Below, piece after piece: positions 9,041 to 17,373 of a stretch of DNA of 64,000 nt. Source of the DNA: Candidatus Poribacteria bacterium (lineage in GTDB: Bacteria; Poribacteria; WGA-4E; UBA9662); contig PAQF01000028.1 in assembly GCA_002709695.1 (NCBI GenBank), forward strand, positions 113,821-177,820, given 5' to 3'. A model generated the notes under the pieces. It ran no database searches. It saw nothing but the letters and a program-made list of their open reading frames with translations, and had not been told where the DNA came from. Each line of letters begins with the position of its first letter. The first letter of the stretch is position 1. The translations under genes and the position numbers were made by a program.

Positions 9041-9844
9041 ATGGCAAAAGCATTACCACTAGTGGCTTATACGGATCTTGAAAGCCAAGTAGAAGCTCTA
9101 GAGAGAGACGGATACGCTTATTTTCCTGCCGTGATCAATTCTGAAGAAATTTCTGAATTACGAGCGGTCATGGACCGATTAGAAGCCTTAGAAGAAAGTT
9201 TTGACAAGCATAGCTCTCCCCAGAATGGTAGCGGGTTCCTTAACAAGATAATTAATAATTCATTTAATCGAGATCCACTTTTTCTTCAATATCTTGATAA
9301 ACCACAATTGATTGATGTCGTAGAGACTGTCCATGGTAGCGATTGCCACATTATCGGTATGCAGTCTTGGTTGACGGGACCTGGTCGTCCAGATCAAAGC
9401 CTACACACCGACTGGTTACCAATTAGTTTGCCCGAGGATGTAGCCACCAACCCGCGAGTCAAGATTCCAATCTTCATTACCACGGCCCACTATTACTTGG
9501 ATGATATATCTGAAGAATTAGGACCAACCAATTTTGTCACAGGTAGTCATCGATCTGGTCGTTCACCAAGTGGTGAAACTGAATGGCAGGGTGGCGAAGA
9601 AATGAGTATTTTGTGCAATGCTGGTGACGTGGTTGTTTTTCGGAGTGAAGTTTGGCATCGAGGTACTGCTAATACTAGCGATCAGACCCGCTATTTACTG
9701 CAGGTTCATTATGCTATGCGGATGATTACCCAAAAGTTTCCTCCATATCTCAACCGTTTTCAATTTGATGATTCTATTCTTGCTCAAGCAACTCCCAGGC
9801 AACGTCGGTTACTTGGTGAACACGGGGGAGGGGCCTATGATTGA
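9041..9844 (+). CDS. PhyH-family Fe(II)/2-oxoglutarate oxygenase
   Basis: A 267-residue oxygenase. Iron ligands: HTD in 'LHTDWLP' (about 121-124) and His in 'EVWHRGTAN' (about 206), with the 2-oxoglutarate-binding Arg in 'SDQTRYLL'. N-terminal 'EALERDGYAYFPAVI' is the usual PhyH start. AAGGAG lies 11 nt before the ATG. It is followed after 170 bp by another PhyH gene on the same strand; the two proteins differ strongly, so they are not recent duplicates. Substrate unknown. Confidence 0.9.
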   Translation: MAKALPLVAYTDLESQVEALERDGYAYFPAVINSEEISELRAVMDRLEALEESFDKHSSPQNGSGFLNKIINNSFNRDPLFLQYLDKPQLIDVVETVHGSDCHIIGMQSWLTGPGRPDQSLHTDWLPISLPEDVATNPRVKIPIFITTAHYYLDDISEELGPTNFVTGSHRSGRSPSGETEWQGGEEMSILCNAGDVVVFRSEVWHRGTANTSDQTRYLLQVHYAMRMITQKFPPYLNRFQFDDSILAQATPRQRRLLGEHGGGAYD

Positions 9845-10016
9845 GTAGAATATGCTCGCTACTTTGCATTAATTCTCGGCTACTTTTCTTATCTACCATG
9901 TAGGATGCGCCCGCTGAGTAGATTTACATTTCTCAGGTTCAATGATCTTTTGGTAGTCTCCAGTTTGGGTGAGTAACCTAGTGTCAGGTTTAATTTTCAG
10001 ATTCCGGAGACAGAAC

Positions 10017-10823
10017 ATGAATACTACTTTAAGTAATCAACAAATTAGTTTCTACCAAGAAAATGGCTTCTTGGTCATAGATCAGCTTTTGTCCAGAATA
10101 GAACTCGCTTCTTGGCGTGAGGCCGTAGACGAAGCTGTCAAACAACAACTTGATCAGGCAAAAACCCATAATCAGAGCCGAGGTGAGAGTTACTATAAAT
10201 ACGTTTTTATCCAGTGTGTCAATCTATGGAAAAAGAACGAAAAGATCCGGCACTTAGCACTTGATCCTCGCTTGGGGAAACTGGCCACAGACTTAGCTGG
10301 AGTTAGTGGCATGCGGTTATTTCATGATCATGCGTTAATCAAGGAACCTTGGGCTAACCCAACTAATTGGCATTTGGACAATCCATCTGATCCCTATTAT
10401 ACCCGTCGGGCAACCATGTTTTGGTTAACGCTTGATGATGCTACGGTTCAAAACGGCTGTTTATATTTCCTGCCAGGCACACATCAAACCAGCCGTTTTG
10501 AACCTATTGGTGGCCTAGGTAGGGAAGGAGTCGGTCAGATTTTTCAAGAATACCCCGAATGGGAACAGATAGAGCCATACGTAGCTGAGATGAAAGCAGG
10601 ATCCTGTGCCTTTATCAATGGTATGGTCGCACATGCAGCAGGGCCAAATATGACCACAAAGCCGCGCCGCGCATTTGCCATGCTCTTAATGCCTGAAGGT
10701 GAAACATTTAAAGGGAAGCAGAGTGTTCTGCCCGATGAGTATTTCAACAGTTTGCAGGTTGGAGATGTTCTTGAGAATAATGAACATCTCCCGCTACTTT
10801 ATTCGCGTTCTGAAACAGCTTGA
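10017..10823 (+). CDS. PhyH-family Fe(II)/2-oxoglutarate oxygenase
   Basis: A 268-residue oxygenase. Start at the ATG at 10017, preceded by CGGAG at 8 nt, rather than the GTG at 9969, which would add 16 basic residues foreign to the family. Iron ligands: HLD in 'NWHLDNPSD' (about 119-121) and His in 'MVAHAAGPN' (about 205); Arg in 'KPRRAF'. The tetrad 'GCLYFLPGTHQ' is the standard PhyH strand. A strong terminator follows 30 bp downstream, so this closes a transcription unit that may include the PhyH at 9041. Confidence 0.9.
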   Translation: MNTTLSNQQISFYQENGFLVIDQLLSRIELASWREAVDEAVKQQLDQAKTHNQSRGESYYKYVFIQCVNLWKKNEKIRHLALDPRLGKLATDLAGVSGMRLFHDHALIKEPWANPTNWHLDNPSDPYYTRRATMFWLTLDDATVQNGCLYFLPGTHQTSRFEPIGGLGREGVGQIFQEYPEWEQIEPYVAEMKAGSCAFINGMVAHAAGPNMTTKPRRAFAMLLMPEGETFKGKQSVLPDEYFNSLQVGDVLENNEHLPLLYSRSETA

Positions 10824-10852
10824 AACCTTGGAATCAATGTTAGTTTTCTCAT

Positions 10853-10883
10853 AAAAGTCCTGTTTGAAACAGGACTTTTTTTT
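10853..10883 (+). terminator. Rho-independent terminator after PhyH gene
   Basis: A 9-bp or longer perfect stem (AAAGTCCTG / CAGGACTTT) with loop TTTGAAA, followed by a run of T residues to 10883. It lies 30 bp after the stop of the PhyH gene ending at 10823. Confidence 0.92.
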
Positions 10884-11000
10884 CATTCATCGGAGTAACT
10901 TGTATTAACAATCCACTCTGACCACTGTTTACAAAATGATCAAACTTCTATCTGGAATTTATGGACAACCAAACCTACTCCAACATGAGACAAACACAAT

Positions 11001-12920
11001 ATGGAGACGACCAGAAAAGTTTCATCAAGTAACTGGCGTGCGGTAGCCATCGGGTTGGTGCTGATACCTGTAAACTGTTACTGGATCACACATATTGAAT
11101 TGGTGCAATATTCCGCACAACCAACCATAGTTTCGCTCATTTTTACTGTGGTTTTCAGCGTGTTTTCCCTCTCCTTGATGAACCTATTGCTAAAACGTTT
11201 TTTTCCTCAACAAGCCTTATCCCAAGCTGAACTGTTATTGATCTACTCCATGCTATCTGTAACATCTGCTATTGGGGGACACAGTTTTATGGAAATATTG
11301 GTTCCTATCTTGGGACATGCTTTCTGGTTTTCTACCCCCGAAAATGATTGGAAGAGCTTATTCTGGAGGTATATTCCTGAATGGCTATCTACGAGTGATA
11401 AAAAGGTCTTGAGCGGATACTATAAAGGTAATTCAACATTATATACCAAACAACACCTTTTAGGTTGGATAACGCCAGTTTCAAGTTGGTTTGCGTTCAT
11501 CTTAGTTTTACTTGTGGTTATGATTTGTATCAACATCATTTTTAGAAAACAGTGGACTGAAGAAGAAAAATTGACTTATCCGATTATCCAACTTCCCTAT
11601 CAAATGACCAGCGAGAATTTTTTTAAAATCCGGACATTATGGATTGCTTTTGGAATTACTGCTGGCTTAGATATCATTAATGGGTTGCACGTCTTGTTCC
11701 CATCTATACCAGCCTTATTTGAGAAAGCGTACCGTTTTAGATCTTCCATTAAACCGTGGAGTACCATGGGAAACTTTACACTGGGAATTTATCCATTTGT
11801 CGTAGGAATTGGCTTTTTGATTCCTTTAGACTTACTTTTTTCATGCTGGTTTTTTTGGGGATTATGGAAAGTGCAATTGCTATTTGGGAGTATTATGGGT
11901 TGGAAAACCTCCGCTGGCATGAACAATCCAGTATACCCTTATGTAAATTATCAAGGATTTGGTGCTTATATGGGTTTGTTTTTGATAATTCTGTTCCAAA
12001 ATAGAAAACATTTGGGCCAAATTCTAAAAAATTTCATCGTTGATGATACGAAAACAGTTGGGCAAGTTTCATATCGAATACCCGTTTTAGTTCTGGTAAG
12101 TGGATTGGCATTCTTAGTGATTTTTTGTTTAAAAGCTGGCATGTCTTGGTGGGTTAGCTTGATTTTTTTTCTGTTATACTTCTTTCTTTCAACTGCTATT
12201 TCACGGATGCGTGCTGAGTTAGGGGCACCGATGCACGATTTGCATTATACTGGCCCCGAACAGATTCTGGTTACTGCCGTCGGGACGAGAAAACTTGGGC
12301 CAACGAACTTGTCTATGTTCTCATTTTTTTGGTTTTTCACTCGTACTTTTGACTCGCATCCAATGCCTCACCAACTTGAGGGGTTCAAATTAGCAGAAAG
12401 GTCAGGAGTTCAGAGCAAGTTTTTTTTTATTGCTATACTGATTGCAATGGCAGTCGGAGTACTATCCCAGTTTTGGGCCCTATTGTCCGTTTCCTATAAA
12501 CTTGGAGCAGTAAATCAAATGTCTAGAGTTCCAATGATATATGGACAGGAACCTTGGGAACATTTGCAGAGATGGTTAGTTAACCCTGAGCGTTCCAACT
12601 ACACTGCTATGGGATTCAGTGTATTCGGAATGTTTTTTGCTGTTTTCCTCATGTTGATGCGAATAAAGTTTTTGTGGTGGCCGCTACATCCGGCCGCCTA
12701 TGCAGCTGCATCTGGCAGTTGGGCCATAAATTATATATGGTTCAGCTTGTTTTTCGCGTGGATAGTCAAGTTGGTTTTGCTGAAGTTCGGTGGGCTCCAT
12801 ATGTATCGAAAGGCAACCCCATTTTTTCTGGGATTGATCTTAGGACAATTTGTCGTTGGTAGTATATGGCCGATTCTGGGTATTATTTTCCGTGTGCCTA
12901 CATATGGTATCTGGCCCTAA
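11001..12920 (+). CDS. DUF6785/DUF6784-like polytopic membrane protein
   Basis: A 639-residue protein with about 14 hydrophobic segments spread over its length and few large soluble loops. The N-terminal arrangement, 'LSQAELLLIYSML..SAIGGHS', 'EEEKLTYPIIQLP' and 'SRMRAELGAPMHDLHYTGP' match a large family annotated DUF6785/DUF6784 in Planctomycetes, Armatimonadetes and Poribacteria. It has the look of an oligopeptide-transporter-like carrier, but no transport substrate is known. Start ATGGAGACG at 11001 with only a weak binding site. It stands alone after a terminator and is followed by the convergent recombination block. Confidence 0.8.
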   Translation: METTRKVSSSNWRAVAIGLVLIPVNCYWITHIELVQYSAQPTIVSLIFTVVFSVFSLSLMNLLLKRFFPQQALSQAELLLIYSMLSVTSAIGGHSFMEILVPILGHAFWFSTPENDWKSLFWRYIPEWLSTSDKKVLSGYYKGNSTLYTKQHLLGWITPVSSWFAFILVLLVVMICINIIFRKQWTEEEKLTYPIIQLPYQMTSENFFKIRTLWIAFGITAGLDIINGLHVLFPSIPALFEKAYRFRSSIKPWSTMGNFTLGIYPFVVGIGFLIPLDLLFSCWFFWGLWKVQLLFGSIMGWKTSAGMNNPVYPYVNYQGFGAYMGLFLIILFQNRKHLGQILKNFIVDDTKTVGQVSYRIPVLVLVSGLAFLVIFCLKAGMSWWVSLIFFLLYFFLSTAISRMRAELGAPMHDLHYTGPEQILVTAVGTRKLGPTNLSMFSFFWFFTRTFDSHPMPHQLEGFKLAERSGVQSKFFFIAILIAMAVGVLSQFWALLSVSYKLGAVNQMSRVPMIYGQEPWEHLQRWLVNPERSNYTAMGFSVFGMFFAVFLMLMRIKFLWWPLHPAAYAAASGSWAINYIWFSLFFAWIVKLVLLKFGGLHMYRKATPFFLGLILGQFVVGSIWPILGIIFRVPTYGIWP

Positions 12921-13029
12921 CCCAACAACCATCGAAACCATATACGTCATAAAGCATAATTTTATTGGTTATTCTGAAGATAGAAACCCTGAGAATGAAT
13001 GAAGAACTAACAAAACAATCTAGCCTGTC

Positions 13030-13572
13030 TTAGTTCTTTCCATTTGAAATTTCACTAGCGATTCTTTTCAATTGAATACCTGATAAGGCACGAATATCAT
13101 CAGTTCCGAAAAGATTCTGGGATCTCTGCTTCAATTGCTCGACCGAAATATCCGCCTGTTGCCTGGCATCCTCCACCACTTTTAGTAAAGGGGCGCTACT
13201 ATGAGAAATTTGACTTTCACGTGCCTTGGTTTTGGCTTCGATCCGTGACATTTCTTCAGCAGAAGCGAACTTTTTCCCGCCGTAACCAGCACTAGCCAGA
13301 GCTCTGCCAATAGCTGATGTTTCAGCATTTTCAAGGGCAAAAGCGAAGTTGACGGAGTCTCTGTTTCTGAACTCGAAATACTCTCGCGCGTGACCAGAAT
13401 ATATTTGTTCAAAGTTATCATTATGAATGCTAACGTTTGCCTTGATTGTTATGTATTCTTGAGTTTCGTCTACAATCTCGGTTGTAATAGAGATGTAATC
13501 ATGATCATTGTGAACAGAATTCAACCTTTCAGCCACAGTACTATATTCACTTCCTTTTATTTTGACGGGCAT
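13030..13572 (-). CDS. ERF/Rad52-like ssDNA-annealing candidate (phage-type recombination protein)
   Basis: A 180-residue protein. Residues about 1-110 contain paired beta strands followed by 'FALENAETSAIGRALASAGYG', a motif (ENxETSAxGRALA) that I know from phage proteins linked to the ERF/Rad52-like annealing superfamily and encoded beside SSB genes. The C-terminal part is charged and probably partly disordered. It is the last gene of a unit with an 85-codon gene and an SSB, 92 bp after the SSB stop. Annealing activity is inference from motif and context; it could be another ssDNA-binding accessory factor. Confidence 0.55.
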   Translation of the reverse strand: MPVKIKGSEYSTVAERLNSVHNDHDYISITTEIVDETQEYITIKANVSIHNDNFEQIYSGHAREYFEFRNRDSVNFAFALENAETSAIGRALASAGYGGKKFASAEEMSRIEAKTKARESQISHSSAPLLKVVEDARQQADISVEQLKQRSQNLFGTDDIRALSGIQLKRIASEISNGKN

Positions 13573-13664
13573 GACCTTAATTTTTCCTTTCAGTGCTTTA
13601 TTACAGTGAGTTGGATTTTAATCTAACGATAGTATTCTAATATTTTGAGCCGTGACAGATTGTT

Positions 13665-13991
13665 CTAGGAAGCATTCAGAAATTCGACTACCAGATCATG
13701 CTTGGATCGGATATCACCATTTCTTTTCTTCCACTTCCAATAACGGAGATAACCCTCTACATGAATAAATGACCCTTTCTCAAAATATTCATTAAGAACT
13801 TCGGCGTTTTGACCAGTAGCCTCGATATCAACAAAGCATACTGCGCTCTTTTTCTCGCCAGTTGGTTGATCAATCCAATCATGGTTGACAGCGATAGCCG
13901 TATTAGCTTTTGGCTGGCCAGAAGGAGTAATTCTAAAATCTGGATCCCGTATCACTCGGCCCATAAAAATTGCTTTATTATAGTTTGGCAT
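13665..13991 (-). CDS. ssb: Single-stranded DNA-binding protein, tail-less paralogue
   Basis: A 108-residue OB-fold protein: 'MPNYNKAIFMGRVIRDPD' at the start, 'TAIAVNHDW', 'FVDIEATGQNAE' and 'FIHVEGYLRYWKWK' are standard SSB strands. It ends right after the OB fold (VVEFLNAS) and lacks the acidic C-terminal tail that recruits partner proteins. A binding site AAGAG lies 8 nt before the ATG. Unit: 85-codon gene, this gene, ERF-like gene. It is about half identical by eye to the second SSB at 16904-17302. Confidence 0.92.
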   Translation of the reverse strand: MPNYNKAIFMGRVIRDPDFRITPSGQPKANTAIAVNHDWIDQPTGEKKSAVCFVDIEATGQNAEVLNEYFEKGSFIHVEGYLRYWKWKKRNGDIRSKHDLVVEFLNAS

Positions 13992-14026
13992 TGGACATGC
14001 TCTTAATCGTTAAATAAATTATGTGA

Positions 14027-14284
14027 CTACCCAGCCTTTTTAATTGCTAAGTTTTGGTTGTATCCAAGAGAAGCATTATGACGATAGAGGACTCTTTCCG
14101 CTTCTGCATGGACGGCAAAATCTGGATCATCCAGCTTCAGTTTTTCGTGTAATGTTTCCAATTCTATAATTCGTTCCTGAATCGAATCAATCAGCTTTTC
14201 AAAATGTTGATGACGCGAATGGGCTTTGTCTAATAGCTGGTATTCGCTATTCAATTCCTTCTGTAATTTGTAGTTGTAATTCAT
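14027..14284 (-). CDS. Small helical protein, first gene of the SSB/annealing unit
   Basis: An 85-residue protein, mostly predicted helix with heptad-like Leu/Ile spacing (residues 5-55), no signal peptide. AAAGGAAA lies before the ATG. It is 35 bp upstream of the tail-less SSB and directly behind a strong promoter with a palindromic operator-like element. Function not recognised; the position suggests a partner of the SSB or annealing protein. Confidence 0.6.
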   Translation of the reverse strand: MNYNYKLQKELNSEYQLLDKAHSRHQHFEKLIDSIQERIIELETLHEKLKLDDPDFAVHAEAERVLYRHNASLGYNQNLAIKKAG

Positions 14285-14350
14285 AAACTTTCCTTTGGAT
14301 TCTGGTTGAGTAAAACGGTTTTTTAATTTTGACTAAATTATGGGTTTTAC

Positions 14351-14400
14351 CTCCGACAACTGGTGTCGGAGATAATAGTTTTTTCGCTTTTTTATGGCAA
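14351..14400 (-). promoter_or_regulatory. Sigma-70-type promoter with palindrome at the start site
   Basis: On the minus strand: TTGCCA (14395-14400), 17-bp spacer, TATTAT (14372-14377), then an 8-bp inverted repeat CTCCGACA/TGTCGGAG (arms 14351-14358 and 14364-14371, 5-nt spacer) where transcription should start. Both boxes match consensus at 5 of 6 positions. The palindrome position is that of a repressor operator. It drives the 85-codon gene, SSB and ERF-like gene. Related elements lie before the second SSB and the sigma factor. Confidence 0.75.
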
Positions 14401-14563
14401 AATAACCAAGCAGATATAATCAATTTGACAAACCGTATTGAAATCCAGACGACAGGTGGTAATTTACTGTGTTGAAAAGGTGATAGATGCAAGGTAGGAG
14501 CTAGTTTTCAGTAGTTAGTTTGACGGCCAATAGTTTTGGGCTATAATTCAAGTAGTATTAGCT

Positions 14564-15583
14564 TTAATCTGAGGTAGTAACTGCATACTTGGATTGCATT
14601 TTCTCAATCTCGTTTAGAATTTGTTGACGAAAATCAGGGGGAGCCACCACTTCTGCGCACCCTCCCCATTCCAAAACTTGGCGGAACAATCCTTGTCGGC
14701 CATCCGTATCGAAGTGCAATTCGATGACATCGTCCTTCAGTTCAACGGTTTTCGTTAAACCATCCCACTCTTGTTCACGTACCCAACGGGAAACAGGAGG
14801 TTCTAAACGAATGATAGCTTGAACAGGGTCCCCTTTAATTACACCAAACCCACTGGAAGTATATTCTGATAGGTCAAAACCTTGTTGTGGCTCAAATGTT
14901 TCGTCCAGCATCACTAAATCAATCATCCGACCATCAAAGTTAAACTCACGGTAATCTTGTCGTAGGTGACAATAACCTACAAGACGTAAAGCATTCTCAG
15001 CCTGATATATACCGTAGGGGTCAACCATTCTTATGATAATTTCTCCACTACGTGTCGATTTATAGGTTAACTCCAATCGTTGCTGACCAGTAGTTGCTTT
15101 TTGTGCAATCTGGATCATAGGAGAAACCCGCTTAAAATCCTTGATTGGCTTGGATTGAAAAACAATAAACTTGCGAATCTGTTCTAGATACTGCTGGCTT
15201 TCAGGCGGGATAGCGGATCTAATCTTCTGCATAGCCTTGATGAAATCACTATAATATGGTGTTCCAGATAGAAAAGACAACATATCTTGGGCCAAAGTCA
15301 AAGCTAAGTATTCAAAAATATCCAGCGAAATTGAAGGGAATTCATAATGTTGCATGAAATGATATCGTTTTTCTCGGCCGTCAATTTCGTCAAGAATAGG
15401 AAACCCCATTCTTGATAAGGTTTGAATATCTCTTTCAATGGTACGTTCGCTGACTTTCCGTTCCCAAACTAACTCTTGCTTTGTAACCCCACTTGACCGA
15501 CGAATAGCCTGTAGAATCCTCCATTGCCTTTCAACCTGATCTTCATCAGGATTATCAAAAATATCCTCATAGTCTGTCGTCAT
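14564..15583 (-). CDS. WYL-domain transcriptional regulator
   Basis: A 339-residue regulator. Residues about 16-75 form a winged helix-turn-helix of the DeoR/YafY type ('RQWRILQAIRR...TKQELVWERKVSERTIERDIQTL'). Residues about 150-225 form the WYL domain ('LELTYKS...VDPYGIYQAENALRLVGYC'), followed by a WCX-like C-terminal extension. The eponymous W-Y-L is changed to A-L-R-L here, but the surrounding PYG and VGYC are kept. AAAGGAGG lies before the ATG. WYL regulators such as PafBC and DriD sense ssDNA during DNA damage; with SSBs, an exonuclease and SbcCD around it, a similar role is a reasonable inference. 23 bp downstream of the exonuclease gene, likely one operon. Confidence 0.88.
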   Translation of the reverse strand: MTTDYEDIFDNPDEDQVERQWRILQAIRRSSGVTKQELVWERKVSERTIERDIQTLSRMGFPILDEIDGREKRYHFMQHYEFPSISLDIFEYLALTLAQDMLSFLSGTPYYSDFIKAMQKIRSAIPPESQQYLEQIRKFIVFQSKPIKDFKRVSPMIQIAQKATTGQQRLELTYKSTRSGEIIIRMVDPYGIYQAENALRLVGYCHLRQDYREFNFDGRMIDLVMLDETFEPQQGFDLSEYTSSGFGVIKGDPVQAIIRLEPPVSRWVREQEWDGLTKTVELKDDVIELHFDTDGRQGLFRQVLEWGGCAEVVAPPDFRQQILNEIEKMQSKYAVTTSD

Positions 15584-15605
15584 GTTCCCCCTCCTTTAAC
15601 ATCCC

Positions 15606-16283
15606 TTAAATGACTATTTTGACTGTCTTCAAATTTTGGCTGTTTCGATCCCAAAAGGACAGGCTTTGATGTTGCTGAATATACTGGTACAGACCATATG
15701 TTAAATGAACATCCTGCTTGCAGTAAGTAATAACTTTCTCGAATAGATATTCAGCTGCGCGTCGACAACATAGGTCGCTATGTTTCTTATCAAAATTGAT
15801 GTAATCATCTGACCATCCCCTTAATAATTCGAGACCAGCACGCCAATATTCTACTGCTTGTTGACTGGACTCGAACAGTTTTGACTGGTTGAGTTGGATT
15901 TTGCTTAAATTGTTCAAACTGATTCGGTGACCGGTAGCTCTGACAAAGAGCTGAAGGAGATCGCAGGACTTTTTCTGCCAGCTAGCAATATCAAATTTCG
16001 CCGATTTCAAAATCCTGAAATCAAAATAATTTCCGTTAAAAGAAACGATTTGATCAACACCATCAAGCCGATTCTGTGCTTCAGTCTGGTTCAGCAGGCC
16101 GTTAACATAAGGAAAGTGTGGAATGTCTGCATAAGGCGAAAATATGTAAAAATCCAGTTCGGTGGGACCATTCGGTAAACCTATTACCAAAAGAGCAAGT
16201 CCAAACTCCCCCAGATTATGCCAATTTTGATCAACCTCATCCGACCAACGAGCAGTTTCTGTATCAATAACAGCAATTTTCAT
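15606..16283 (-). CDS. DEDDy-type 3'-5' exonuclease (RNase H fold)
   Basis: A 225-residue nuclease. Motif I 'VIDTET' (Asp7, Glu9), motif II 'IVSFNGNYFDFRIL' (Asp near 100) and motif III 'YCKQDVHLTYGLY' (Tyr-x3-Asp near 195) are the four metal-binding acidic residues plus the Tyr of the DEDDy subclass, similar to YprB/predicted PolB-like exonucleases. ATG at 16283 chosen over the adjacent TTG. It sits between the RemA-like gene (50 bp) and the WYL regulator (22 bp). Likely trims ssDNA ends in the module; activity on RNA cannot be excluded. Confidence 0.85.
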   Translation of the reverse strand: MKIAVIDTETARWSDEVDQNWHNLGEFGLALLVIGLPNGPTELDFYIFSPYADIPHFPYVNGLLNQTEAQNRLDGVDQIVSFNGNYFDFRILKSAKFDIASWQKKSCDLLQLFVRATGHRISLNNLSKIQLNQSKLFESSQQAVEYWRAGLELLRGWSDDYINFDKKHSDLCCRRAAEYLFEKVITYCKQDVHLTYGLYQYIQQHQSLSFWDRNSQNLKTVKIVI

Positions 16284-16333
16284 CAAGACCCATTCATAAT
16301 GTCTTTCCCAAAACTAATATCGTCGCGATTATA

Positions 16334-16714
16334 TCAATTTGCTGGAGATTCATCTAACATTTCCTTCATTTGTTCTTCTAAACGGTCCAAGTTCCAACCC
16401 CCTTGCTCATTAATAATTGATCTCAGCATAGGTGCAATGTCTGCTATGCTTTCCATAATATCTCTCAGCATTTCTGTCTGTTGTACAGATGCGATTAAAT
16501 CTGATGTCGTATTTTCATCCGACTCCAGCATATCACGAAGAATGACACCTTCTGTCCGAGAAGCAACAACTGGCTGTGTTAATCCTTCAACGTAAACTTT
16601 GGTTCGTTGACCAATACCGCGATCCTGTTCCATCGGTTCAATACCAACGATAGAATCAGACCTGAAGTATTTCCCGTAACCAAGTGGAACCATACATCCA
16701 TTTTGGATCTTCAT
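16334..16714 (-). CDS. Small protein with RemA/DUF370-like N-terminal motif
   Basis: A 126-residue protein; start at 16714, behind AAGGAGG at 8-9 nt. Residues 8-60 ('VPLGYGKYFRSDSIVGIEP....DRGIGQRTKVYVEG...PVVASRTEGVIL') recall the G[YF]G..(V)..I..I.P.....GRRTR.VI pattern of RemA (DUF370) DNA-binding regulators, though identity is weak. The C-terminal half is helical and acidic. Position in the recombination block suggests a regulator or structural DNA-binding role; this is inference and the family call is tentative. Confidence 0.5.
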   Translation of the reverse strand: MKIQNGCMVPLGYGKYFRSDSIVGIEPMEQDRGIGQRTKVYVEGLTQPVVASRTEGVILRDMLESDENTTSDLIASVQQTEMLRDIMESIADIAPMLRSIINEQGGWNLDRLEEQMKEMLDESPAN

Positions 16715-16903
16715 TCTTAATTCCTCCTTCATAACGTTGTAATTGAAGTATATAGTTGAACATCTGACCAAAAACCATGTGTTCTTCTATACTCAGGTAA
16801 AGTTAGAGAAACTTCTTCCAACTAAAATGAAAAATCGATCATGAGTGGCCAAGATAATCACCCTCATCTTACCATTCCAAACAATCAAGAATAACGTAAT
16901 GTC

Positions 16904-17302
16904 CTAGAAGGGAATTTCATCATTGGTTACAGTACCAGTATCAGTGACACTATCATGCTGATCACTATTGGAGCTTTCAACAAATTGAAAAGTATCAACT
17001 AAAACATCATGCTTAGATCGCTTCTCTCCGTTTGTTGTCTCCCAAGCTCGGTAACGAAGCCTTCCTTCCACATGGATAGGCATGCCAGTGGTGAAATACT
17101 GGTGAATGATTTCAGCGTTTCGGCCAAAAGCTTGCAGGTCAACAAAACAGACCTCTTCACGTCTATCACCAGTTTCCTTATCCGTCCAGTTGCGGTTGAT
17201 CGCCATACCAGTGGAGACACTAATCGTTCCTGATGTTAAGGTTTTCAATTCGGGTTCATGGGTGATACGACCCATGAGAATAGTTTTATTGTAATTTGGC
17301 AT
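16904..17302 (-). CDS. ssb: Single-stranded DNA-binding protein with canonical acidic tail
   Basis: A 132-residue SSB: OB fold in residues 1-108, a short Ser/Thr/Asp linker, and the C-terminal tip 'NDEIPF', matching the DDDIPF tip that binds replication and repair partners. AGGAG lies 8 nt before the ATG. A TGTC palindrome (17344-17360) lies about 45 bp upstream. It is the complete paralogue of the tail-less SSB at 13665-13991 and could be the housekeeping SSB. Confidence 0.93.
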   Translation of the reverse strand: MPNYNKTILMGRITHEPELKTLTSGTISVSTGMAINRNWTDKETGDRREEVCFVDLQAFGRNAEIIHQYFTTGMPIHVEGRLRYRAWETTNGEKRSKHDVLVDTFQFVESSNSDQHDSVTDTGTVTNDEIPF

Positions 17303-17343
17303 TGTAGTAACTCCTATTCGTCATTTTATTTTAAATATGACTT

Positions 17344-17366
17344 GCGACAGGTGATGTCACAAATAG
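17344..17366 (-). promoter_or_regulatory. TGTC palindrome upstream of the second SSB gene
   Basis: On the plus strand GCGACA (17344-17349), 5-nt spacer, TGTCAC (17355-17360): the same GACA-N5-TGTC core as at 14355-14367. A CTATTT box (17361-17366) borders it on the promoter side, like TATTAT at the first site. The -35 is not clear. Confidence 0.5.
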
Positions 17367-17373
17367 CATTTTG

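Noticed and set aside
14247..14492. 81-codon minus-strand ORF across the promoter of the small-protein/SSB unit
   Set aside because: Overlaps the promoter and palindrome and the start of the 85-codon gene; no protein-like pattern.
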